From Sternotherus odoratus (Eukaryota > Chordata > Testudines > Kinosternidae): a stretch of 64,000 nucleotides of DNA. The number at the start of each line of letters is the position of its first letter. Within the stretch, counting starts at the first letter, position 1. The DNA is taken from the NCBI GenBank assembly GCA_032164245.1, contig JAVMKO010000021.1, forward strand, positions 14,638,285-14,702,284. Direction: 5' to 3'. Below the pieces are notes generated by a model that made no database searches, was not told where the DNA came from, and saw only the letters and a list, made by a program, of their open reading frames with translations. Below, piece by piece: positions 32,546 to 42,990 of this stretch. Both the position numbers and the translations under genes were made by a program.

Positions 32546-32795
32546 ATTTGCCTAGAATCCATGATGATGGTGTCCTGCTCTAATTTAAATGCTTTAAAAA
32601 AATAATCCACAGACGAGCTCAGGTAGAGCTAAAGTGTGCTCCACGGCTAGTCACCATGTAGCTGTTGTGAAAGCAGTACAACAGCATTTAAGGAGACTGG
32701 TCTACAATTTCCCCCTTCCCAAAGTCAGGTTTACCAAAAATCCCCACCTTGCTGTCCTTCCCATCTCATTCTATCACATCTCCTCCTGTCTTAAT

Positions 32796-32991
32796 AAAAA
32801 GAAAACATAAAATCATCACTGATAAAGTTTGCAGACACAAAAATTGGAGGAGTGATAAATAAAGAAGAGGACAGGTCACTCAAACACAGCATGTTCGGTG
32901 AACTGGGGGAGACCAAACAATACACATTTATGGATGGCTAAATGTAAATGTATACACCTGTGACTTAAGAATATAGGCCTGTGTCAAGGTA
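32796..32991 (+). mobile_element. CR1 LINE fragment
   Basis: It contains TCATCACTGATAAAGTTTGC followed by an AATTGGAGGAGTGATAAATA block, as at 17975-18020 and 61630-61680. It is cut off at 32991 by the LTR-like segment that follows. Confidence 0.75.
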
Positions 32992-33240
32992 GGGGTAAAC
33001 CCCTTTAAGGCCCTGCTAAAATGCAGGTTGTGCCTTGCTTCATGGCAGGGAGGCCAGGTGGAGAAACAAGGCACGCAGCAGGGGGCCCACCTGTAGCCCC
33101 TAACGAGGGCTAGCTCAGGGCAATAAGCTGAGCCAAGTTGGGACAGCTGGGCTGAGGACTGAGAGGGCTATAAAAGCCCTGGGAAAGCCTCAGTCATGGG
33201 GGGCTGGCCTGGGGGGGGAGACAGGAGGGCTGTATTGTGG
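32992..33240 (+). mobile_element. LTR-like promoter fragment abutting CR1
   Basis: From about 32990 the sequence leaves CR1 and becomes GC-rich, starting TGTCAAGGTAGGGG. It holds a TATA box CTATAAAAG at 33169-33177 and a short GC-rich region downstream. This resembles the U3 and early R portion of an LTR. No poly(A) signal or TG...CA closure is visible, so it may be truncated near 33240. Confidence 0.45.
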
Positions 33241-33450
33241 ACACTTCAGCATAGATGCTTCTGTTTTCATCAGGTACCACAAAAGTGTACATCATTCCAT
33301 CCAACACTAGCAACTTAAAGGTTGCTATAGGTAGCCATTCCTCTATAGGTAATGCCATCTTATTATGTAAGCCCTTTACCTGAACAATTATTTTTGCAGA
33401 CAAATAGTGTTTCTGCTCATTAACAACAAGCTGGAATATCCATCCAAAGT
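33194..33450 (-). other. Unrecognised open frame, minus strand
   Basis: Reading the minus strand from about 33450 to 33194 gives more than 80 codons without a stop. It has protein-like composition with alternating hydrophobic/charged residues and strand-like stretches such as LSAKIIVQVKGLHN and MMYTFVVPDENR. A splice-donor-like CAG|GTAAAG is embedded at about 33372-33380. I do not recognise the family. It could be an exon or a remnant of an old retroelement gene, or a chance frame. Its last codons run into the LTR-like segment at 33240. Confidence 0.25.
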
Positions 33451-34002
33451 ATTTGAGGTTGGGGGAAGGAAGAGAATCTGTTCTTGTCTGAACAGCGTAG
33501 TTGATGTATGTTTGAGATGAGGAAAATCTGCCTGTGTAAACTTGTTTCTGTTTAGCTATTTAAAACCTAGCATATGGATAGGATTTCAATTTCCAGTACT
33601 GACAGTTCTTAACTTTCACAACTACTGAATAGAAAGTGAATTATAAAGAAAAAAGAAAGAAAAAACGTTGCAGATATATCCCACTTAAAAATAACTACTT
33701 TATACTTATAAAGAGATGCCTACAAGCAATCAAATTATTAAATAAGGCGTTAAGAACAAAGTGTTTGTAAGAAGAATAGAACACCACAAACATACTGACA
33801 TTTTTGTGTTAAGAATTTATTTCATTCATAGTCTTACAAATGAACCGCACTGCTTCTCACAGTCACTTTTAAAATATACTGGGATTGCGGCATGCAATGA
33901 CCAGGCATTAAAGCCCCTTCCTACAGACACAATAAGAAAAGAACATTATAAACTAAAACAGAGTTTGAACTACATATTTGTCACTGCCATTTCTGACTGA
34001 GA
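33451..34002. other. Anonymous sequence
   Basis: No gene or repeat is recognised. Confidence 0.4.
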
Positions 34003-34091
34003 TCTTTGTACTGTATGTCGGTACAGCCCCTAGCACAATGAGGCCTTGACCCTCAACGGGTACCTCTAGATGGTGCTGTAATACAAATAAT
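34003..34091 (+). repeat. Ancient amniote L3/CR1-type 3'-end fragment
   Basis: The sequence CAGCCCCTAGCACAATGAGG followed by a GGTGCTGTAATACAAATAAT end has the layout of a widespread old CR1/L3-class 3' terminus. Assignment is tentative. Confidence 0.45.
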
Positions 34092-35373
34092 CATTCCATG
34101 GGTTTGGGATTCTTTGAGCCTTCTGTTATGTTTAAAATTAAATTTGAGCTGCAGGGGCATAAGAGAGGATTTCAGAGCAGAACCAAGAGAGAGAACTTTG
34201 TTATTCCAAAGCCATCTCCCTCCCTTCCAAAGGGTCTTTTATGTAGAATTTGCAGAAGAATCATAAAAGATAGTCCATATGTCTGTTTAAACAGAAGATA
34301 TTTCCCATAATCTCTGCTCATCTATGTACTTATACAGCCCTATCACTGTACCATCTAAGCACTAAACAAGTATTTTTAACTTTAAAATAGCAATAATGAT
34401 TCTCTATTTCTCCCTTTCCATCCTGTAAGAATCCTTTTCGAAGCCTGAAACTGTTGAAACACCAGATCTCAGAAGACACTGTCTTGCAGACAAATTTTAT
34501 ATTTGAAAAAAATAAAGTCCCCAAGTTTGGGACAAGGGTTTACGGACAAAGCAGCATTTTCTGATTTTTATTTCAGTTCTCCCCCTCCCGCCCCACCAAA
34601 CCACATTCCACGTCTGGACACTGTTCACAATGGTAGTGTAATTTGACATGCACCTCACTCTCTCATGGTGCTCCCTAATTTCTAGTCATCTCTGTGAGAA
34701 AATCCTTGCTCCTAACCTAACCCAAAGATTATTTTTGCTCTTAGAAAATGCCAGCTACAGCTCAGTGCATAGACGTCTTGCACTAGAAAGACTTATGGGC
34801 ATGTTCTCTCTACCTTTTGAGACTGGCTGCATACTTACAATCCTTCCCACAATGGTCTGCAAGCAGCTGCATTAGAATTTCTTGTAGTAAGATTTGATTA
34901 ATGAGTCTCAGCAGCAACAAATCAGTCTTCTAGAGCGGCCTTTGCCATGCTAATACTTGCTCTCACCACGTACACAGAATATAAACAACTAATATGCGGT
35001 GCCACTTCTCTCCACCAACACTCCAGCTAGATGGAATATGTACTGTAAAATGTCTCCAGCCACCATCCAATCAGCCTTCAATGAAATTGGTCTGCATTCC
35101 AGCATTAGCTCATGCAGCTGAAGTATATGAATGAGAGTTAAATACAAACCCCCACATTTAAGTAGGAAGATCAGGAGTCCACTCGGGCTTTGAGATTACT
35201 GCAGCTGCAAAGAATCTGGCTGCTGTGGATAACAAGTGATTAAAATCATTGTAAAATGTCCAGTAGTTGGCTTGAGGGAGCAAGCTTGAGAAGGTGTGAT
35301 GGGAAATGGGTAGGTTGTGTTGGGACAGCATGCAGAGCGAGAGGAAGATGTTTGTTTTGCTAGTGGATTGAGA
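34092..35373. other. Anonymous sequence
   Basis: No gene or repeat is recognised. The small frames at 34098-34310 and 34648-34875 have no domain features. Confidence 0.4.
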
Positions 35374-35902
35374 ACAAAGGGTAGGAATAAATGGTAAATT
35401 TTCAAAACGGAGAGGGATAACTAGTGGTGTTCCCCAAGGGTCAGTCTTAGGACTAATCCTATTCAACTTATTCATAAATGATTTGGAGAAAGGGGTAAAC
35501 AGTGAGGTGGCAAAGTTTACAAATCATGTTCAAGCATAAAAACATTTTGGCAAAAACTTTATGGCAAACATAAGCAAAAACTTTGCCATCTCACTGTTTA
35601 TCCCTTTCTCTTAATCATTTATGAATAAGTTGAATAGGATTGGTCCTAGGACTGACCCTTTGAGAACACCACTAGTTACCCCTCTCCATTTTGAAAATTT
35701 ACCATTTATTCCTACCCTTTGTAATGTGCATTACTTTACATTTATCCACATTAAATTTCGTTTGCCATTTTGTCGCCCAATCGCATAGATTTGTGAGATC
35801 TTTTTGAAGTTTTTCACAGTCTACTTTGGTCTTAACTATCTTGAGCAGTTTAGGGCTCTCCCCTTGTGGGTTCCAGGACAAGTTGCTCTTAGAAACAGCC
35901 AT
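35374..35902. mobile_element. CR1 LINE fragments arranged as an inverted repeat
   Basis: A 142-bp CR1 reverse-transcriptase segment at 35374-35515 (+; the GGTGTTCCCCAAGGGTCAGT block) recurs inverted at 35581-35722 with roughly ten differences. The two arms are separated by 65 bp. The minus-strand CR1 continues to 35902 with codons of the more C-terminal region ([20 protein letters not shown]). On the minus strand the C-terminal part therefore precedes the more N-terminal part, so at least two CR1 fragments were joined or rearranged here. Confidence 0.8.
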
Positions 35903-36379
35903 TAGTGGTGTCTAGAAATGTTCTCTTTGTTTCCCAGCCTGAGATGACATGTGCCCAGTAAACATGGAGTTAACTGATTATTGCTGGGTTTTCTAGTCCC
36001 TAATCTCTTTGAGTATTTCACAATCACTGTCACAATCCTAGTCCAGTGAGAAGGAACACTTAGTTCAAACAGAGACATTCCTTATTTAGTTCATGTAACG
36101 TTAAGAAGTCTATCTCCACGGCTCATTTACTGAAGTATCCATCGATATTTTTTTGTATTTCATTCTGATATTACTTCCCCACCAACTGTTCACAGTGTTT
36201 CAGCTTAGTAATTTGAGTTATTGTTAAAAAAAAAAAAATTCCCAGCAGCTACAAGAAGCAGTGTTACAGACAGTCTGTCAATTCTATTTCAACTGAATCA
36301 ATAAATCTTTGCAATTTATTTCCTTTCAACCAATCCTTCATAATGTGTGCCCTTCAGAGAGAGCCTTTCTAGGGACTAG
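35903..36379. other. Anonymous sequence
   Basis: A poly-A run of about a dozen bases lies near 36226-36238. Nothing else is recognised. Confidence 0.4.
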
Positions 36380-36383
36380 ATAC

Positions 36384-37023
36384 TGTCAGGGGAAAATTAA
36401 TGGCACGTCTCTCCCCCTTACCGTACACTCCGGATAGTAGTGGCGGCAAGGAGCTCACAAGCTGTCAGAGACCATTGAAGAAACACACAAGTTAACTTTG
36501 ATCAAAGGGGAAACTGAGGCACCCTCCTCTCGGTCCAGAAAGGGGGTTGGCAGCAGCTCCGTTTATTATCAGTACCAAGCAGCCTTTTATAGAGTATATT
36601 CAAAGGGGAGGAGGAATGGGTGGACGGAGGGAAAAGACCTCCTTGAAGCATGCGCATTAGCAAACTCTGACATCAGTCCTAGGTCAGTGCCCTCTTGAGG
36701 CACCTGATGTGGGGACCTTGAGAAAGCTTACATGATGCCAACAAGCTTATGAATACGAGTCTATTCCCTAGTGAAGTTGTTACATACATATAGATACAAC
36801 CACCTCATCTAGCATGGGTTTACAGACTGCTTATTGTCTGAGACAAGGTTACATTCCAGGGACTGAGAAGGTTACCACAACAACCGGGTGTCAAAGCAAT
36901 ATTTCACTGAGCCTCTAAGACTCAAGCGAATGCTTTACAACTTTTGGGGGTTTAACTATGTGATTGCTGGTGAGGAAGAATACATGGTGAGAAGGAGCTA
37001 GGGAAACTGAGTTAGCCCTAACA
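36384..37023 (-). mobile_element. Solo LTR, 640 bp, 4-bp target duplication
   Basis: Read on the minus strand it starts TGTTAGGGCTAAC and ends CCCCTGACA. It is flanked by ATAC at 36380-36383 and 37024-37027. The minus strand has a TATA box (complement of TTTATA at 36586-36591) followed about 20-30 bp downstream by a poly(A) signal (complement of TTTATT at 36562-36567), in the LTR order. The 4-bp duplication suggests a gammaretrovirus-like integrase. It shows no obvious similarity to the LTR of the intact provirus. Confidence 0.7.
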
Positions 37024-37399
37024 ATACCTCTCTAACATCAGTAACACAGGGTGCAGCGTGCCTGATGGTTCACTTTGTGAATTCAGGGGAATGGTTTTTA
37101 AGCTTCTGTTTCTCCAGTTACTTTTCCATAAACAGCCTTTAACATCCCAGAAACATTTGTCACTGTACTTTGCCAAATGCTGCCTTTTCCTTTACTGAGA
37201 TGAGAATGTTCTTTGTATTTAGATGGTTTAATACATATTATAGGAAACACACAATGTTCTTTTAGGATCCAGTGGTCTCTTCTGACTCCTTACAATAAGG
37301 CTTCTAATATCCTTTTTTAAAAAAATATTTAATTTTGTTGTTGTTGCCACAATGCTATTCACCAAGTAAGCTGTCCGTTATCCGTACTTATCTGCTTTA
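37024..37399. other. Anonymous sequence
   Basis: Nothing is recognised. Confidence 0.4.
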
Positions 37400-37523
37400 T
37401 CCGACGAAGTGGGTATTAGCCCACTAAAGCTTATGCTTCAATACTTTAGTTAGTCTTTAAGGTGCCACAGGACTCTTTGTTACCTCTGCTATTCCAGACT
37501 AACACGGCTACCTCTCTGATTCT
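37400..37523 (-). repeat. Short interspersed repeat (AGTCCTGTGGCACCTT family), copy 3
   Basis: A minus-strand copy that includes both the body and the full head (the complement reads AGAGAGGTAGCCGTGTTAGT at its start). It shows that the head-plus-body unit is about 124 bp and that the hairpin at 1593-1835 contains one full and one headless copy. Confidence 0.7.
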
Positions 37524-40500
37524 ATCCTTACCAGTCACTTTTACAAGTTCAGGCTAATAAGAGAACTCTATTTTTAGCATAAATCGGAGGGGGGGGGGAA
37601 GAAATGGGGTTCCCAGGCAGATGTATGATTTGTCTCATCTGTTCTAAGACCAGGTCTACTAAAAACATTATAAAAGGATCTTCAGTACTCAGATGTCCAA
37701 ATCATTGAATAGCCTTTTATTTTAGATGTGCTTGGAGTCTTTGCATGTAATTTTATTTTAGTGGCAGAAATGGGGAACAAGGACCATCTCAGCCTTTTAT
37801 ATTGTGTTACACTATGCAAGGGCCTCCTCTGCAAAATGTACCGTGAATGACCTGGTGCTTGGCTCCACACATTGGTTTTAGTAAAAGCTGACAGCATGAA
37901 TTCTAGGTAGACTGGAAGAAAGAAGACTTTTAATCTGCAATGCCAGATCAGACTCTTAGCTCTTGCATGTCCTGGAATGATGATTCACTGTGAACTTGGA
38001 CTCCACAAACCATCAGGAGATAGAGTCATTTTAGCTTTACAATATATGCATTATAAACATATTTAGTGTTAAAGGAATGTTATGGTCACTGCACTAGCTT
38101 TCTGTTAAGGAGGGAGATAAATATTAATTACATCATCATTTGCTATACTCTACGCTACACGCGTAGCTATAAAATAAGTAATTCTAGAGACTGCACATTA
38201 GGTTCCTCAAGGAGTTCTCTTCCTTCAGCCCTACAAATAATGGGTTTGGATTTTGTAAATCACTGTGCACCATGCTAATCTTACTGTAATCTTGCTGAAT
38301 AGGATTTATGAAGATGCAAATCAGTTGCTTTTCATTTTCTTTCCCTCCCCCACTACACAATTGTGTATCCACAGAACAGCCATATCCAGACTGTCTGTAC
38401 TTTGCCTATATTCATCACAGATCACATCATGTGGCTGCAGCACACGAACAGCTGAAAATTCTTATTCTGCTTCTCAGTGGAAAGGTGATTATTTTTGTTT
38501 AAGCAATGAGAGGCCAGGGAAATGGGACATTTGTAGAAAATGTATGTGGCCATGTTGAATTGTTCGAGCATAAAAAATAGTGACACCCCCTCTCACACAC
38601 ACACATTTTGAGAAAGTTGTTCATGTGCCTAGCATGTGTGTATTTAAAACTTCACACTTGGCCTATACACAGGCGTCAATGAGCAATGCTAACCTGGCTA
38701 AATTGGGGGGGGGAGGGGAAGAGAGGAGCTGAGAAATAAAGTTATGCATGAGTGAAAACAATGAAAAAGTTAATCTATTATTTCCCTTCCCAATTTGTGA
38801 CATTATCTAGATATGTCTTCTGACTGATACAAATGTGATTGTTTTATTTCAGCCATGAGTAGGACTGTACAGAACAATTAAAATGAGCAAAACAACAGTA
38901 GTTTTCTCTTTCACCAAAAAAGAAAACCAAGGAAATTAAATGAAAAAAACCAACCCTATATTAATGTAATAGTGTCTGGGATTTTACATATTCACAAAAT
39001 TATGGCATTCAGATATAAAACTTTTCTAAGTTTAGAACTAATAAAACTCAGCAACTGTAAGCCACAGAGTTTTTACTGAAGTTGTTGTATACAGTAATAT
39101 AAAAGACACTACATGAAAGCAATGATTAGTTACTGCTCCCATTCATATGAATTTACATGAAAAATCTAAACCATGATATTAAAAAAATATTCAGTAATGT
39201 AGTGTATGCAAGCTGTTCTCATTCTTGTACCTCAGAGAATGAAACAGTAATCAGGACAGTCCTCAAGTCTTACAGCATGTATCACAGTTACTACCTACTA
39301 GCATCTTTTGATGATTAAATACATTGAAATTAAAGACAGAAAAAGTGTTGGTTTGTTTTGAGAACAATGACAAAGGAGAATATGTTAATTTTTATAATAT
39401 TTCCCAAGAAGTCCAGGAGTTGGTGAGCCGCATAAAAGCAATACAGACTTTGCTCAGCTCATGGTTTAGCATTTTTTACAGTTCACGTCACTACAGCAAG
39501 TACTCCATTCAGTCCAATTACTCTGGTTATATAATAATATGGCAATTCCATTGATGCATCAAAACTATAAGTTAGAGCAAGTTGCATTTTAATTCAGCAA
39601 GAAGCCTGGAGCTGATCAGTTCTTCCCATCACCTGCAATGTCCCCCTTAGAAAACATTAAGGAAAGTGAGGATTGTGCAGCTGCAAGCTAAGCAGTTTCT
39701 TTAAACAAAGGAGTAAAACTGTATAAGCGATTCAGTCTAGAATCTCAATACTGGAGAGAGATAACACTGAGACAGACACCAAATTCTCTCCCCAGCGCAG
39801 GGATGAGGAAGAGTGAAAATGACTGATTTTCACATGGATGCCCTGTGCACTGTAGATGCCACCTACAGTTGCCATCATAATAAACACTAAAGTTTCCTTA
39901 CTTTAAAGAACAATAATACTAAAGGGAACCCTAAAGATATAACCTGAGTCCTAGCAAAACAACTGGGGTAACTACCACACTATAGCCACAAGCAAGTGAA
40001 ACCATAATAAAATGACAGCCTTTGTGACTGCCTTGGCCTACATCCCAAAATCCCTGCCAGGCCCTTGTGCCTGTCAAGTGCTCCTGATCACGCCCCAGTG
40101 ATCCCAGAGCCCCTGAGCACAAGGGAGTGAAATACCCTATCCGCACTTAGCAGATGGCTGGCACACAACAGAATGTCAGAGCCACTTCATTAGCAACAAA
40201 GATTGAACAACATCAGCACAGAAGGCAGCAAGCTCAACTCTGGCCAGTGTTAATGGGAATTAAAAAGCAGTGAGATGCCATGCAGATAGGTTTTACCTTT
40301 CAGCTGTGGATGGAAGCATTGAAGTTTTCCCAGGACCAAGGACTTTATAACACCAAGAACACAACACAAACTACAGAAATGACCATTTATATCCAGTCAT
40401 GAAAGCAAATTAACTACATGAAACATTACCTAAAACCAAGGTCAAGTGCTGCAAAAATGTGTGACTAGACAACGTCCCTATTATATTTTGGGCATAAGAA

Positions 40501-40801
40501 CAGTCACATATGTATATTTTCCTGGGTGGCCAAAAAAGAACGTAATTCCTACATGATCAGCGAGATGTATTCTAATACCTGTATCACAGAGGGGAGGGAT
40601 GCTGGATCATTGGGGAAAGTTTTCCTGCCCAAGGATAGTTGCGTGGGAGGTCCAACAGCCACGGTTAACTTGCTCTGGAGGGTTCCTTACTGCCAGTCCC
40701 TTCAAATATGTATGCATGTCATCTTCCCTTCAATCTCATATTCAGGAGAGACTTCTTCCTATTAAGGTGTCACTGGGCGTTCAGTTTGGGCAAACCCCCA
40801 T
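37524..40801. other. Anonymous sequence
   Basis: No gene or confidently classified repeat is seen. There are G homopolymer runs near 37591-37599 and 38706-38714. The minus frame at 39931-40146 and other small frames lack domain features. Confidence 0.4.
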
Positions 40802-41707
40802 ATGAGTAAGAGTGCATACACCAGTAAAATTAATGACCATCGTGTATATTGTAGTGTTAATCCAAATCATTATTGTAATAGCTCTAGTTATGCAAATACG
40901 TTTTGTTCAAGTTATGAGCAACATGTTTTTGTTGCACAGAGCTCTGGAAGTATTAATGCATCTATATCATCGAACTACTCAGGAATGAGGTATTTAATAG
41001 GACTTTATGGTGCACATCAGGAAAGAGAGATATTAGCGGCACCCAAGCCCCACAGTAGCCATATAGGATCTGTGGTGGTCAACCAGAATTTAAGAAGACT
41101 ATTAATAATTAACCCAATGTTTGCTATCAAAATGGTTATGATAGACATGCAAACCAACATCCAAAGCATAGAGCCCAGGTGTGCTCAATTCACCAAGACA
41201 GCAGTGTGGGGGTGGGAGTATTGGAATCTGAGTGTTGAATGTAAACATGGTGGTAATAAAAGGGATGTGGAGGCCAAAATACTAGGAGGGGATGGGGCAG
41301 GTTTAGGAATTATGAACACTCTAAACACTAAGTTCCTATCATAACGGATCGGTATCATTGTGCATAATGTAGCTGCCCTCAACCAACCCTTTGTATCTGC
41401 CATGAATAAAGTAGGAGATCTGGGATACAACAATATTGCCATCATCAAGGCTTGGTCTGATGTCCAGGAAAAAGACAAGGCCACCATCCTTATAAATATA
41501 GGTATATAACGCTTCACTGGCAATATCTATTCAAGCCCAACAGTGGATGCAAACAGTGGCAAACGGAATCTTAAGATCTGGGCTCCAGGGTGTACTCCCA
41601 GCAGAAATCAGAAATGTCATGATGTTAGGAACGGAAGACATTGTGACAGGCAATCACTAGGAGGTGTAGTTACGCTTCTAAGTCAACTCCAGGAGAGTGC
41701 ATAATGA

Positions 41708-42119
41708 TGCTATGAGATTGACCTCCCTGTTATCTGTGTGTTTGGGAACAGTTCCCAGACCATTCCCAGCTGTGTGAGTGTTTACCCAGTCTGTGTGAGA
41801 ATGAATGCGTGGGAAACTAAATGGGGAAACTGAGGCAGGACAGCGTGTAACCAATCAGCTTGTTGCTTGCAAATGAGACATGAGTATGTATGAGATGCAA
41901 ATGTGTGAATGTATTTAAGCCCACTCCCGTATTTGCTCGTGGGCTCTTCCGACCTGGCAACGGCTCCGAAGTGCTAGGTAACCCTTTCTGCGGTCGCGCT
42001 GATCAGAATCGGGCCCCTCAGCGCCTATTTGAGGGACCGAGGCCTTCCAATAAACTCATCTACTTTCTACAACCACGTGTTTGTGCCTTGTCTCGCAAAA
42101 TCCAAAGTACCTCACTACA
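41708..42119 (+). mobile_element. Solo LTR inside the env-like pseudogene, 412 bp
   Basis: It starts TGCTATGAGATTGACC and ends CCTCACTACA. A TATTTAA promoter box lies at 41912-41918 and AATAAA at 42049-42054. The left flank ends AATGA and the right flank begins CATGA, an imperfect 5-bp duplication. Env-like coding sequence flanks both sides, so this LTR is younger than the env fragment. Confidence 0.7.
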
Positions 42120-42483
42120 CATGATCAAAGATGTACCCATATCAACCTCTGAGAAGGAGCATCACCAATGGTAGACTACTGGGTTTTATCATGCATTCTC
42201 ACCATTGCCAATGGCACGACTATGTGGATTTATCTGTTCTTGCCTCTGGGATTGGTTCTGAAACACACCGTCCTAATGACCGTAGGCATCTCAAAGTGGG
42301 TGGTAAATAAGAGCAGTGAATATTACGCAGTGGAAATAGGTGAATGCCTCTGGAAAGATAATCAGGGACATAGATGTCTCACTGATGTATTCATGGGTAC
42401 TCACATCTGTCTGAATCCAATAGAGGGTAAATGCCACTATGAGCTCAGTCCCAGGTCCACCAACCACTCGCAGATTATATGTA

Positions 42484-42778
42484 CAGTAGACTCTCGATTA
42501 TCCAGGATGATAGGGAAAAATTAATCCTAGTTAATAAAATCCTGGATAATCACCATCCATAGGAAATATGGAGAGGGAGGGTTGGTTCACCAGCCACCCT
42601 GCGCCAGGGGGAGGGGGTGTTGGTTCACTGGCTGCTCTGCCCAGATAGGGTTTTGTGTGTGTGTGCCTGGGGCGGCAACAAAGCCAGAGCCAGCCCTGTG
42701 AGTTACACGTATTTTTTTTGTCATCCTGGTTAATCCACATCCTGGTTAATCCAATTCTGGATAATCGAGAGTCTGCTG
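42484..42778. mobile_element. Pogo/Tigger-type MITE, copy 2 (295 bp), opposite orientation to copy 1
   Basis: The termini CAGTAGACTCTCGATTATCC and GAGAGTCTGCTG are inverted repeats, flanked by TA at 42482-42483 and 42779-42780. The interior matches the reverse complement of 18804-19101, including the GT/CA tract. No coding capacity. Confidence 0.85.
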
Positions 42779-42990
42779 TATTAGGAGCACCTATGGTACT
42801 GTTTATACTGATATCCATTCTAATTTGTGGCTATGTTTTGTCTTATCTGTAAGAGGGTGTGATACATATTTTGAATCTGAAAGGATGAATTTCCAAAATA
42901 TCAGGTCAGCCCATCACCTCCATCACCATATTGATCCTGTAAATCTAGGACTCAACAGAACGCTCCTTAAGCAGCTGGTGAAACATCCTG

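Larger units (their letters stand above)
40802..42990 (+). pseudogene. Retroviral envelope-like pseudogene, interrupted by an LTR and a MITE
   Basis: An open frame at 40802-41344 has several N-glycosylation sequons (NSS, NAS, NYS), then a basic NKR run and a glycine-rich segment, ILGGDGAGLGIMNTLN, that looks like a cleavage site plus fusion peptide. The frame is stopped by TAA at 41342 and continues for about 55 codons to a second TAA near 41507. After a frameshift it continues to about 41668 (AISIQAQQWMQTVANGI). Beyond the LTR (41708-42119), 42168-42480 reads as cysteine-bearing transmembrane-subunit ectodomain, and beyond the MITE a further fragment runs to about 42990. The pattern resembles a divergent env lineage found in bird and reptile genomes. 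No gag or pol accompanies it. It is non-functional: stops, a frameshift and two insertions. Confidence 0.65.

Noticed and set aside
42655..42852. Membrane-anchor-like frame starting in the MITE
   Set aside because: The frame starts inside the MITE. The hydrophobic stretch after 42783 may be an out-of-frame reading of the env-like remnant rather than a real anchor.
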